This document shows, piece by piece, positions 23,546-33,926 of a DNA stretch of 64,000 nt. The stretch lies in assembly GCA_964019165.1 (NCBI GenBank), contig OZ025276.1, positions 2,541,840 to 2,605,839 on the forward strand, given 5' to 3'. The position numbers were made by a program, and so were the translations under genes. A model generated the notes under the pieces. It searched no databases, had not been told where the DNA came from, and was given only the letters and a program-made list of their open reading frames with translations. The first letter of the stretch is position 1; each line of letters opens with the position of its first letter. Origin of the DNA: Mastigias papua. Taxonomy: Eukaryota > Cnidaria > Scyphozoa > Rhizostomeae > Mastigiidae.

Positions 23546-24689
23546 TTCCCTTATCTTATCTTTGCACTAACTAGTGTTTGCATGGACAGGATATAATGTG
23601 AACACATCTAGTGCTTACTGTGTACAGTACTATGTTGCATCTGTTATAGTGAAAGGTATCCACTAACTACTACGATTTTCGAATACTCAGGTCGAATCAT
23701 TGTGTCAAATAGAAGACTAAGCAACCAATATGATGATACTGTACAATCTACAGGTGAAATAATACAAACAGCTATTTAAAGTCCTTTTAATTTCCGTTAA
23801 ATACAGAGTACACAATCGGTTCATTTCTATATGCTGTACTTTATCAACTATTACCCATGGATGTAAGGGGAGAGGGAACCAAGTGAAAAGGGGCTGCCAA
23901 TCTGAGTCCTAGCTGGCCACAACAGATCTATCATACTGTAGGCAGTTTTGACCAGGAGCACAATAGCTCTGTAGGACACATTGCAAGAACAGTACGAAAG
24001 ATCATATCTACTTACTGCGGACAGAAGTAAATTCCATTATACATTGTCTTCATTTTCATTCAGCACAACAGATTTAACAGCCCCTTCCCTCTCTCCCTCC
24101 CTCCCTCTCTCCCAATACATTATCTAACACTGCCTAGACTTATAGTCATACCAATATACACTCTCTTCAGGTAAAAGACATAAAGGCATCCATCATTGAG
24201 GAGGGTAGATGGGTTGCATTGACTGCAATGTAATAATAACTCATTTCCATTTATGTCATGCAACAAAACAGAAATGCAGCAGAACAGAAGCACAACAGAA
24301 CAGAGACACAACAGACCAGGAACACATCAACATTGCAAAATCCGCGGTACCCTGTCAACCAGGTCTCCTTGACCAGGACCACAGTCCTGCAATTCTGAAA
24401 ATGAGGGTCACGTTTGTGACCCTGTTGGGGGTTGCGCCTGTTCTTCCCAGGTGCTTTGTAGCCGGGGAACTGCTTGTGGTTGCCCTGTCGGGCAACCTTC
24501 CTATTCTTTCTACATCCTGTTATAAGGACGTAGATATCGCTTTCGGATCTACGACAAAATTAAACTGTCATCAATGCCAGGTAGTAACTACAACATAACA
24601 CTAAATACTGTCGCGAAATACTTCTACAAGTTACTTATGTAGTTTGAAGGTACATACGTACATACGAAAAAGTTACATATCCTACAGAA

Positions 24690-24804
24690 AAGGAACACCT
24701 GGCAAATGAGAACATTCAAAGCAAGGGCCATTGAAATATGGAATGCTTTACCAGCATCAACAACAAAGCTTAACAGTTTGCTACTTTTCAAAACAGCACT
24801 TTAA
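24690..24804 (+). pseudogene. LINE ORF2 C-terminal fragment (CR1/L2-like)
   Basis: One frame reads TWQMRTFKARAIEIWNALPA and ends LLLFKTAL-stop. This is the typical C-terminal tail of CR1/L2-clade LINEs. A TTATT-rich stretch near 24983 may be the 3' tail. Only this 5'-truncated end is present. Confidence 0.65.
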
Positions 24805-25135
24805 TTTGACTTTTATGTCCACGACTTTAAATCCATATTTGTTGTACTTAGTGGTTCTTACGATTCTTTTTATTATAATTCAATATTTTAACTAACAGCC
24901 AATTTTTATTTATAGTGGGCCTTGTTGTAGAAAAGTGAACTTTAGCTCAAGTAGCACAGGCTATCCACCTTAAACAGTAGCTATTATTATTATTTTAAGG
25001 GGTACTTCACATACAATGTTCGAATATTAGGAGGGAACCACACGCCTGATCTCTCCCCAGCTATCTCATTTCTCTCATTTCTTTATCTAGGACGTAGTAG
25101 ATATGTGTACGAACTATCACAAGATGGTAACTCAC

Positions 25136-25516
25136 TTGACGGCCTTCAAACGGTCTCCCGATTTGTTGGTTAGGACAAAGTCCTGATCTCTGGCCAAATG
25201 AAAGTTGTCCGCTATTGCTCTCGTAAAGGCCCCAATGTTGGCGCCTTTCCATTCAAGTCTACAAGGCAACATACAAATAGGATTTTAGTGCAGGTACATG
25301 CCACAGTATCATATGGCAATAAATCTTATACAGGTTAGTGATGTGAATTTGGCAATTATTAAAATTCATACTAAACAGGTACAAGACTATTGAAATGTGT
25401 TTACAAGTATAATGTACAATATCTACAGCAAATATACATACACAGGTGTCACTCCCACAGAAGACTTTGTGGGAGGTTTGCACCTCCCAAATGGTCTGTT
25501 GATTTCTTGTAGCCAT
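25136..25516 (-). CDS. Two spliced exons of an unidentified host gene
   Basis: Exon A (25516-25442) has acceptor TTTTCACAG and donor GTATGT. Exon B (25258-25136) has acceptor CCTTGTAG and donor GTGAGT. Joined across the intron they keep one open frame; the second exon reads LEWKGANIGAFTRAIADNFH and onward. Splice sites and frame agreement support a real gene. I do not recognise the family. On this strand the upstream exons would lie towards Maverick B, whose insertion point is 163 bp before exon A. Confidence 0.45.
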
Positions 25517-25672
25517 CTGTGAAAACAGGATACAATGCTATAAATATGTTAGATACACAAGTATTGTTGAAAGGGAGATATTATTCAGTCATAAAATACT
25601 GGAATGCGTTATATAGAGGTACAAAATACATGACTACTCATCCTATCGTAAAAATGTATCAATCACGTTGAA

Positions 25673-25678
25673 GACATG
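25673..25678. repeat. Target-site duplication GACATG (partner at 47399-47404)
   Basis: GACATG abuts the outer base of each terminal repeat of Maverick B exactly. Six base pairs is the expected length for Maverick integration. Confidence 0.93.
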
Positions 25679-26009
25679 ATATATAAGGGTATGTGCATGA
25701 CCTGGTGCAAAAAATGGGTATAAGTGGGGTTTTGAGGGGTGTAAATTAAAAATTGGAATAAATTATAATAATTTAAAATGGGGATAATTTATAATAAATT
25801 AAATGGATTAATTTATAATAATTATAAAATAGTATAATTTAATAAATGTAAAATAACAGAAATATAAAATGGGGTATATGTATAGTTGATTAGAATTGTA
25901 AATTGAAATAGTAAAATAGACTGGATTATGAAATGATTGGTGAGAATTGAATGTGAATGAGTGAATGGTGAAATACAATGAATGATTAAAATAGATATAT
26001 GAAATAATG

Positions 26010-26285
26010 ATATAAAATAGATACATGAAATAGTGATATAAAAATAGATACATGAAATAGTGATATAAAATAGATACATGAAATAGTGATATAAAATAGA
26101 TACATGAAATAGTGATATAAAATAGATACATGAAATAGTGATATAAAATAGATACATGAAATAGTGATATAAAATAGATACATGAAATAGTGATATAAAA
26201 TAGATACATGAAATAGTGATATAAAATAGATACATGAAATAGTGATATAAAATAGATTTATAAAATAGTGATATAAAATAGATTT
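26010..26285. repeat. 26-bp minisatellite within the terminal repeat
   Basis: Tandem units of gatataaaatagatacatga plus aatagt. The inverted right-hand copy (about 46745-47065) has two more units. Open frames across the array are artefacts. Confidence 0.9.
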
Positions 26286-26522
26286 TATAATATGGATTAA
26301 AAAGGACTAGTATAAATAAAATAGAAAATAATATTGATATAAATGTAATGGAATTAATTTAGAATAAATGGATTAATACAATGGAAATTAATTATTAATA
26401 TAATTTAAAAAAATCTTCCTATGGTAATATAAAAACCACTTCGTTATTAATGGAACATATTTTATGGTTTATAAATAAGACTTCTTAGAATTTTTATATT
26501 TATGAATTATAGACACTGGGGA

Positions 26523-26598
26523 GTGGCTTAAGTCTTAGTTTAACGAAGTTAAAAAACCGTTAGGTTTTTTGACAAAGTTAAACTAAAACTTAAGCCAC
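26523..26598. repeat. 76-bp palindrome in left terminal repeat
   Basis: Arms beginning gtggcttaag and ending cttaagccac pair over about 36 bp each with few mismatches, around a central ccgttagg. The same structure is at 46427-46502. It could be a replication or cruciform structure, or a terminator. Confidence 0.8.
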
Positions 26599-26835
26599 GA
26601 CTATTATTGTGTTCGTCATTGGTTACAATAAATTTATACCAATCTATTGGTTGGTATTAATGGGGTGTGATTTATAATAAAATTATGTGATGATGATTAA
26701 ATGGATTAAAAGGACTAGTATAATAAACTATAAATAAATATTGATATAATGTAATGGTGATAAATGTAGATTAATGGAAAAAATACAATGGAATTGATAT
26801 TAGAATAAATTTAAAAAAATTTTCCTTGGTAACAC

Positions 26836-26946
26836 ATGAAGCGCCGCACGGGGCTTTAGCGATAGCTAAAGCCCAGCTGGTAGCTAGGGCCGTGATTAGC
26901 GAAGCTAAGCACCCCTAGCGTTAGCAGCTGTTGGCGCCCCTAAGCA
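26836..26946. repeat. GC-rich hairpin island in left terminal repeat
   Basis: A 110-bp GC-rich island in otherwise AT-rich DNA. It includes a perfect hairpin GGGCTTTAGC-gata-GCTAAAGCCC (26851-26874) and a longer imperfect inverted repeat of tagctaggg/ccctagcg type. Confidence 0.75.
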
Positions 26947-27194
26947 CTTAATAATTATATAAATGGAATCATAAAATAGCCCATTAATTATTGGTATCAA
27001 TTTTAATTTCAAATACCAATTAACCTATTTTATTGGCATTTTAGCTTAGTCACAAAGAATAGTATTATGTATTTGCAGCATTTTCGTGCGGTTTTAATTC
27101 ATTTGTTAATATTGATTGATTGGTTGATTGGTAACATGGGTTGTGAGATTAAAAATAACTTAAAAAAATATTATATATATATAAATTATAAGAG

Positions 27195-28370
27195 ATGTTT
27201 TCATTACAATGTTTAAGTGCGAGAAAAATTATTGATTATAATACGATTCCTATAAAACATGGTTATAAAAAATGTTGCGTAATAACTGATGAAGAAGAGG
27301 CTATACGAAATGGCCATTTAGAATGTTTAAAATATGGTCTTGATAAAAATAATAATGAAGATTATGAAATCTTTATGATCAATGAGAATCATTATTTAAA
27401 TTTGGCTGCAAAATATGGTCAATTAAATTGTTTACAATATTTATTAAATATTAAAAGATATGATTGGGCGGATATTTGTACTACAGCTGCCGAATATGGT
27501 CAATTAGAATGTTTAAAATATGCTCATGAAAACGGTTGTTCATGGAACGGGGAAACAATCAATGTATCGGTACGAAATGGTCATTTAGATTGTCTTAAAT
27601 ATGCTGATGAAAATGGATGTCCTTGGGGTTATGAAACATGCGCTATAGCCGCTTTAAATGGTCGATTAGCATGTTTAAAATACGCTCATGAAAATAACTG
27701 CCCATGGAATGACAATGTTTGCCGAAGTGCTGCAAACAATGGGCATTTAGATTGTTTAAAATATGCTTATGAAAACGGTTGTCCAAAAGATCTTTTCACT
27801 TGCTTAAATGCAGCTGCTTTTGGTCATTTAGAATGTTTAAAATATGCTCATAAAAACGAATTCCATTGGGATAGTTTGACATGTGAATTGGCTGCAAGTA
27901 ATGATGAATTAGAATGTTTAAAATATGCTCATGAAAATGGCTGTCCATGGAAAAGTAGAACAATTTATCGTGCTATTAAAAAAGGTAGTTTAGATTGTTT
28001 AAAATATGCTTATGAAAACGGTTGTAAAATAGACAGAAGACAAACGACAGTCTGTTTGCTTGCTTGTGAATATGGCGAATTAGAATGTTTAAAATATCTT
28101 CGTAATATCGGATGTCATTGGAATATGAGAGTATGTGAAATAGCTGTTAAAAATAGACATTATGATTGCTTTAAATATGCTCATGAAAATGGTTGCCCAA
28201 TGAGTAAAAAGATTGTTTATAGTGCCGTAGATAACGGTGATTATGGAATTATGAAATATGCTATTGAAAATGGTTATTATTATGACAAAAATAAAATATT
28301 AAAACATATCAAACCAAGAAATATAGAAATAAAAGATTGCTTACAATATATAAAATATAAATGCGTTTAA
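27195..28370 (+). CDS. Ankyrin-like repeat protein 1 (27-residue PW repeats)
   Basis: 391 residues. After about 45 leader residues come some ten repeats of 27 residues: CLKYAHENGCPW, then a helix with A-A and N-G-H-L-D/E. It is the first gene inside the left terminal repeat and reads inward, preceded by a tatatatataaattata block. The family is an ankyrin-like repeat seen in large DNA viruses and protists. Its usual role is protein binding, often of host factors. No F-box or catalytic domain is visible. Host-control function is inferred only from repeats and terminal position. Confidence 0.85.
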   Translation: MFSLQCLSARKIIDYNTIPIKHGYKKCCVITDEEEAIRNGHLECLKYGLDKNNNEDYEIFMINENHYLNLAAKYGQLNCLQYLLNIKRYDWADICTTAAEYGQLECLKYAHENGCSWNGETINVSVRNGHLDCLKYADENGCPWGYETCAIAALNGRLACLKYAHENNCPWNDNVCRSAANNGHLDCLKYAYENGCPKDLFTCLNAAAFGHLECLKYAHKNEFHWDSLTCELAASNDELECLKYAHENGCPWKSRTIYRAIKKGSLDCLKYAYENGCKIDRRQTTVCLLACEYGELECLKYLRNIGCHWNMRVCEIAVKNRHYDCFKYAHENGCPMSKKIVYSAVDNGDYGIMKYAIENGYYYDKNKILKHIKPRNIEIKDCLQYIKYKCV

Positions 28371-28404
28371 AATACTTAAAGAAATATCGCCATATATAAT
28401 TATA

Positions 28405-29589
28405 ATGAGTAATTGTTATTTTTGTGAAATCTCACAAGAAGAGAATTTGGATGATTTTAAAAAATGTTATGATAAAATGTCAAAATATCACGGAACAGAT
28501 CAAGATTATTCATTGAGTCGTATAAAATCTGCGGCACAAATGGGACATTTAAAATGTCTCGAAAAAGTTCATAGAGAAGAATGTTGTACATTAAAAGGTA
28601 TTTGTAATATAGCAGCGGCTTATAATAATTTAGGATGCTTAAAATACGCACATGATAATGGTGATACAATTGATGAAAAAACAATGGTAAACGCTTGTAA
28701 AGCTGATGCATTAGGTATTATGAGATATTTACATGATAATAAATGTCCATGGAATACACAAGTGTGTGCTGCTGCGGCTGAGAATGCTCATATACATTGT
28801 TTAAAATATGCTCATGATAATGGTTGTCCATGGGATGAATCGACAATTTATAAGGCTATACAAAATAATAATTTTGGTTGTCTCGAATTTGCCTGTGAAA
28901 ACGGATGTCCAACAGATGAAGACACGATTAACGAGGCATGTAAAAATAATGATTTAAGAATCTTAAAATATTTACATGAAATTATGGATTTAAAATTTGA
29001 TGATTTAAGTGCTACATTATGTTGTTTAAAAGATGGTAAAAGAGAATGTTTAGAATATGCTCATAAAAACGGTAGTAAAATAACACATAATACATTTTCA
29101 TTGGCTATTGAAAATAATCTATATGAATCTGTCAAATTTTTGGTTGAATCTATGTGTGATTACGAATTATATACTGCCATAAACGCTGTTAAATATTGTG
29201 ATTTAGATATAGTGAAATATTTACGTAAAAATGATATTTTATTATTTGATGACGACTCGTGTCGTTTAGCTGTTCAAAATAAAAAAATCAGTGTTATAAA
29301 ATATCTTATTGATCAAGGCTGCCCATGGGTGTCAAAGGATATTATGGAAGAAATAATTAAATACGATAAATTAGTATTCTTAAAATATTTTATAAAGAAG
29401 TATTCTCTTATCATAACTAAAAATGATTTTGAATCTATATTAAAAAATGATTCAATTAAATGTTTAAATTATGTGTTTTGTCATCGAGCATTATTTGATA
29501 GTTTTTATGATGAAAATACTTATGATAGATCACATGGGAAGTGTAGATCATTTATCAAAAAAAAGATAATATTGATGAAACAAATATAA
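28405..29589 (+). CDS. Ankyrin-like repeat protein 2
   Basis: 394 residues of the same repeat family as its neighbour, but more degenerate. Clear CLKYAHDNGCPWDE repeats occupy residues 60-170 and decayed repeats the rest. It starts 34 bp after the previous stop, behind a catatataattata block. It is a likely tandem duplicate that has diverged. Same inferred role. Confidence 0.82.
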   Translation: MSNCYFCEISQEENLDDFKKCYDKMSKYHGTDQDYSLSRIKSAAQMGHLKCLEKVHREECCTLKGICNIAAAYNNLGCLKYAHDNGDTIDEKTMVNACKADALGIMRYLHDNKCPWNTQVCAAAAENAHIHCLKYAHDNGCPWDESTIYKAIQNNNFGCLEFACENGCPTDEDTINEACKNNDLRILKYLHEIMDLKFDDLSATLCCLKDGKRECLEYAHKNGSKITHNTFSLAIENNLYESVKFLVESMCDYELYTAINAVKYCDLDIVKYLRKNDILLFDDDSCRLAVQNKKISVIKYLIDQGCPWVSKDIMEEIIKYDKLVFLKYFIKKYSLIITKNDFESILKNDSIKCLNYVFCHRALFDSFYDENTYDRSHGKCRSFIKKKIILMKQI

Positions 29590-29603
29590 TATATAATATA
29601 CAT

Positions 29604-30164
29604 ATGTGTAATCGTGACATTCATATTCAATTTCTTAAAATGGATCAATCTTACTGTCTTTATTGTGATAAATATCTTAAGATATTAAAATATCAAGTCA
29701 TAAAAGAACGTGATGAATGTGAGAATTGTAATGGTATTGATTATTATGTTCATGAAAATGGCAAATATTGTAAAAACTGTTCGTGTTTAATAAATTATTT
29801 CAACGCTGATTTACAACCGTATGATTGCTATTATAATAAGAAGAAGTCTATATATCACAGAAAATATTATATTCTAAACACCTTGCATGAAATTAACAAA
29901 AAATATAATATACTTATGGGCGAATATCAAAAGTATATTATCTTAGAATATTGTAATAAAATTATCGAATGGCAAAAAGACAATAATATGATTAAAAAGA
30001 TTAATTTAAAATATGTTATCAGACAAATATATATTGAATTCTTAAATCATGGAAAATGTCGTAATATTAAAATACGAAATAATGTTAGAAAAACAAATGA
30101 ATATTTAATCATATGGAACAAGATTAAGGAAATATTTAAGTTTGATATTCATGGTGATATCTGA
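29604..30164 (+). CDS. Cys-rich protein, possibly VLTF3-like late transcription factor
   Basis: 186 residues. It has three CxxC pairs (18-21, 39-42, 56-59), then a YHRKYYILNTL segment and helices with IIEWQKDN and VIRQIYIEFL. It matches 839-1360 in layout and in several blocks (CLYC.KYL, IYIEF/IYIDF). A zinc ribbon followed by a Y-x-R/K-x-x-Y helical domain is the layout of viral VLTF3-like factors, which switch on late genes. I infer that only from architecture. It ends 29 bp inside the convergent small gene. Confidence 0.5.
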   Translation: MCNRDIHIQFLKMDQSYCLYCDKYLKILKYQVIKERDECENCNGIDYYVHENGKYCKNCSCLINYFNADLQPYDCYYNKKKSIYHRKYYILNTLHEINKKYNILMGEYQKYIILEYCNKIIEWQKDNNMIKKINLKYVIRQIYIEFLNHGKCRNIKIRNNVRKTNEYLIIWNKIKEIFKFDIHGDI

Positions 30165-30573
30165 TGTTATAATAAATCGAATACATCAATCCTGTGATAT
30201 GACCGAATAACGGACATTTCTTCATCCAATCGGGGGCGTTAAACATATAAACATAACCTCGCCCTTGGTTATATTTCGTGTAAATACGACCATAACAGTC
30301 ATGCAAAATAGAATGCAAATGACAAATCCTGTTTGGACATATTTTCTCACATAAAGACGTTAAACAAGAATGGCCCGGGCCGATGAGCCCAAGGTCACCA
30401 TCTGTTTCTATTAAGATTTGTTCAATCGTTATATTTTTAATGTCTAAATAAACAGCTAATAAATATTTATAAGCTATAGCGGCTTTTAAGACATTTTTAT
30501 CAACATCTTCATATTGTTTTAACATATAGAAATTTTCATTCATAAATTTGATAACTTTTCTTGGTGAATCCAT
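30136..30573 (-). CDS. Small protein with GPGHSC and HDCYG motifs (possibly PLA2-like)
   Basis: 145 residues. The N-terminal half is helical. The second half contains GPGHSC (65-70), CHLH (84-87) and HDCYG (91-95). A glycine loop followed by Cys-His-Asp-Cys-Tyr recalls the calcium loop and catalytic His-Asp of secreted phospholipases A2, but spacing and remaining cysteines are not standard. It is absent from the same place in Maverick A. The start ATG follows the AT-rich motif (30574-30594). The 3' ends of this gene and the rightward Cys-rich gene overlap. Confidence 0.5.
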   Translation of the reverse strand: MDSPRKVIKFMNENFYMLKQYEDVDKNVLKAAIAYKYLLAVYLDIKNITIEQILIETDGDLGLIGPGHSCLTSLCEKICPNRICHLHSILHDCYGRIYTKYNQGRGYVYMFNAPDWMKKCPLFGHITGLMYSIYYNIRYHHEYQT

Positions 30574-30594
30574 ATAATATATATTATAATTTTA

Positions 30595-32810
30595 TTATAT
30601 ATTATGGATGTATTTATAATACTGGTGTATATTTATTGCTTCTTCTTGACTTATATTTTGCAGCATACTAAAATCATACATTTTGCCATTATAGCTTTGT
30701 GAGTTATCATTATTATTGCCAAGATAAAAGTCATGGTATTGTTGGGTTGATAAGTCGATAAACGACGGGGTAATAACTAATACTCTGTCTTGAATTTTAT
30801 CACTATTCACATAAACAATTGATTTACGATTGCTCGTATTAACGTCATTTATTCCATTAAAATATATTGTTATAACATTTTCTCGATTTAATAATGACGA
30901 TGGTGTCGGTATAATAACTTCAAACACATAATCGCCTTTTAAATTATACATACCATTGAATCGAAATATAACGCCTTGGTTGTCATAAAGAATTTTAATA
31001 TAATCATCAGTTCCTGATTGAAATATAGTAGAATTAATATCAACATTTTTCTTTTGTGGTTGAATTACGAAATTAAATGCTATTGAAAATAAATCATTCT
31101 TTTTGAGAAATGTATCAGTAAATTTTATTTTTTGTGTTGTATTATTAAAATATAAATAATTATCGTTTATAACTGTATTAAAAATAGACATACTATAATG
31201 CTTATAATAATAAGTCGGGTCATTAATAGTTGTGAAATAATAAAAATCATTAAATTTATGCTGTTGATTGTGAAATTTCTTAATTTTAACATCTGATGTA
31301 CCAATTATTTTTTCAGTATCTGCGACGCAATCGAGGTTCCACCAACATAAACTACATCTTTTTAAAATGGATGGCCCTTGAAATTTTAACAACTCTTTAA
31401 AATACGATTCGTTAATTACTTTATTTTTAATATAATCCGAGGTGACAACAGAAGGGATGTATGTGTCTTTAACCTTCAAAGCACCACTCGTAAAATCAGT
31501 GTCTATCGAAACACGATCCGTTTCGATTGTGTAATAGTTATTATCCTTTCTTTTTAAGGGGCTATTGCTTAACAAACGAATTACGTTACTTGACATAAGC
31601 CCTTCGTCTATTATAATATTGTTATTAACGATCTTCAGGGCTGAAAGCGGGCTTACGTTAATCAAAGACGTTAAAACTGACGTGTCAATTGATAAGGTGC
31701 GATCATGATTTAATTTTATACCTTGTCCAGGAATAATAATGTCTGTTGTTAGTTTTGTAATATCGATATCTAATTTGTTATTTGTTACTTTAAAATAGGC
31801 ATCATAATCCAATGTTACTTTTTATTTACATAATTTAATGGCGGACTTACGTCTAAATTGAGTTTATAATTATTGAGATTCAATCCATGGTCATTGTTTA
31901 CGACTGGTAGAAGGTGACCCGATGAGTCGCGTGAAAAATACGGCGAAGGTCGGATTGCAAGCTCATTTGGTTTTTCAAAATAAATTTCGCCCGAAATTTG
32001 ATTTACAATATCGAGATCTATCTTGTTTTGTGTATTCATCACAACTTTACTACCTACATTATCATCCACGTAATTGTTTATGTTGATCTTCATCTTGTTA
32101 TCCGAATCAATATAAATATCGGCATTTTGCGAATATTTTGGAACACAAAATTTATCAATACTACAAATTAATTTAGATTGATTTGTATCATAACGAATTG
32201 TATCATTATCGATATTTAATTCAACGCCATTTAGACCACGTACTATATGCTTGTTATTTAATTTCAACCATAATTTACCTGTGGAATCTTTTATAAAATC
32301 ATCTGCTGAGTAATCTAACCGCAATCTTTGTTTATCGTCTAGTTTTATACTATTAAAATTATCTATCAGACTGCTGTTGTCAAAACAGAGCTGGTTATTT
32401 ACGAACTTGAGATTGCACTTTGCTAACGCGATTGTAACACGATTTTGATCATCTCTTGTTAATCCTGCTCCTAAGTTACAATAAAGACTATTGTTCAAAG
32501 TCATAAAATCAGATGATAAATTCAATTGTAATTTATCATTTCCATTTACGCTTATAATGGTTGAAGGCGCACCTGATGAATCTATAGGAATAATAGATTT
32601 AGGGTTACTTTCAATTTTATCTTTATCGATATCTAACACATCATTTTTTATCGTGAATTTATCACTATATTGAGATTTATGAAGAATAAATTTAAGATTT
32701 TTATTTATGTTAATAATGTTATCATTTGTCCAGTGAAAATCATTCATGTTAAATTTTATTTGATTTTCATAATCTTTGTTATCACTGATTACTCCATCGT
32801 ATTTTCCCAT
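30595..32810 (-). pseudogene. Long trimeric fibre protein, broken by a single -1 frame change
   Basis: The first frame (32810-31815, 331 aa) begins MGKYDG and carries beta-repeat shaft sequence. It stops at a TAA right after an A5 run. The second frame (open through 31812-30595) continues the shaft and ends in the concanavalin/LamG-like head (YLGNNNDNSQSYNGK). Alignment with the Maverick A fibre shows the two parts are one gene separated by one missing base. It is also a -1 shift, but the site (U AAA AAG) is not a canonical slippery heptamer, so mutation or sequence error is more likely than recoding. Confidence 0.72.
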
Positions 32811-32929
32811 TATATATAATATATGTTATAATAATTGAAATATTATTAACCATATTAATGGTAATGGTATTATATAAATCAACGACCAATGAAATATATT
32901 AATGTATGATGGTTCATTTTTATATTATA

Positions 32930-33913
32930 TTAGAATGTTATTGGTTCATGATCTATATTAAACCATTGAGAACAAAAAACGTGATGATGCAATAATATAT
33001 CGCGTGCTTTCATTCGTGCTCCTTTATATAATAGAAAGGATGCGATGGATCCATCCATCCCCGATATAGCGCTTGGATCGAGATCCCCGATCGTTAATTT
33101 ATTCGAACCTGGCGAAACACGGCTCGTAAATTCACAAATTTCTCGACCATTTATATAAACAAAACTCTTTTGTGATACAATATTCCAATGTACGCTTAAA
33201 CAAATCCATACATTTAATACAGATGCATTCGCTTTGTTTTTAAATGACGCATGAGGCTGATAACCATTTACTGTGCCAGTACCAATATTGATGAAATTAT
33301 TAACTGTGCCTGAAATAATTAAATTATTTGTATACAGGCCAATGAACTTATCATAGCCTTGGTTGTCGTGGCCAAAAAGGCCGTTTACCCAATAATGGGT
33401 CGGTATACTATTTAATTTATAAACAATAAATATATTTACAATATCATCGGCACCAACAGCAGGGTTTAAATCGATATCGCTCAGCATTAATTCACTACCA
33501 GTAAACTTAATAAAATATCTGTTATTTATGCGTTCATTTTTGTCGCATAAAACAGGCTGTTTAAGCATATCTGATTGAATAGCGTCATCTTGTGAGAGCG
33601 ATTGATCTTTTAACCTGCTTATTTTACGTGTCGTTTGATCGTACATTAACTCATCTGTTCCACCTCTCGGAAAATTATAAAAAGCATTCGCTTGTTGATA
33701 TTGTTCCCACAACATCGTTTGGCAGAGATTTAAATAACTGTAGTTCAACAAACAGTTCATGTTAATAGCAAAGTTCAAATTACTTGTTGTATCTGTCATA
33801 CAAATCGTTTTTAAATTATCAATTCTTCTATTATGCATATCAATATCTTCACGTTTTTTTATATATTGATCGTTTGTATTCTCGATTTTATGTGAACCAT
33901 CGTGGAAACCCAT
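32930..33913 (-). CDS. Second fibre / lectin-like capsid spike protein
   Basis: 327 residues. It starts MGFHDG, followed by KREDIDMHNRRIDNL. The C-terminal domain shows a concanavalin A/LamG-type strand pattern (NIFIVYKL, GLFGHDNQGYDKF, WICLSVHWNI, GMDGSIASFLLY). It is homologous throughout to 3723-4721. It lies between the long fibre and protease, 13 bp from the protease stop. A surface attachment role is inferred. Confidence 0.7.
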   Translation of the reverse strand: MGFHDGSHKIENTNDQYIKKREDIDMHNRRIDNLKTICMTDTTSNLNFAINMNCLLNYSYLNLCQTMLWEQYQQANAFYNFPRGGTDELMYDQTTRKISRLKDQSLSQDDAIQSDMLKQPVLCDKNERINNRYFIKFTGSELMLSDIDLNPAVGADDIVNIFIVYKLNSIPTHYWVNGLFGHDNQGYDKFIGLYTNNLIISGTVNNFINIGTGTVNGYQPHASFKNKANASVLNVWICLSVHWNIVSQKSFVYINGREICEFTSRVSPGSNKLTIGDLDPSAISGMDGSIASFLLYKGARMKARDILLHHHVFCSQWFNIDHEPITF

Positions 33914-33926
33914 TATATATATAATA

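Larger units (their letters stand above)
25679..27154. repeat. Left terminal inverted repeat of Maverick B
   Basis: It matches the inverted 45871-47398 almost base for base. The 52-bp length difference equals two 26-bp minisatellite units. It contains the minisatellite, a long palindrome and a GC-rich hairpin island. Confidence 0.95.

Noticed and set aside
25808..26235. Open frames of YFISLFHVSILYHYF repeats in both Maverick arms
   Set aside because: They translate the 26-bp minisatellite, exist in several frames and lack start context.
31800..31830. Programmed frameshift in the Maverick B fibre
   Set aside because: The site reads U AAA AAG, not a good slippery heptamer, and Maverick A has no shift there; a base loss is simpler.
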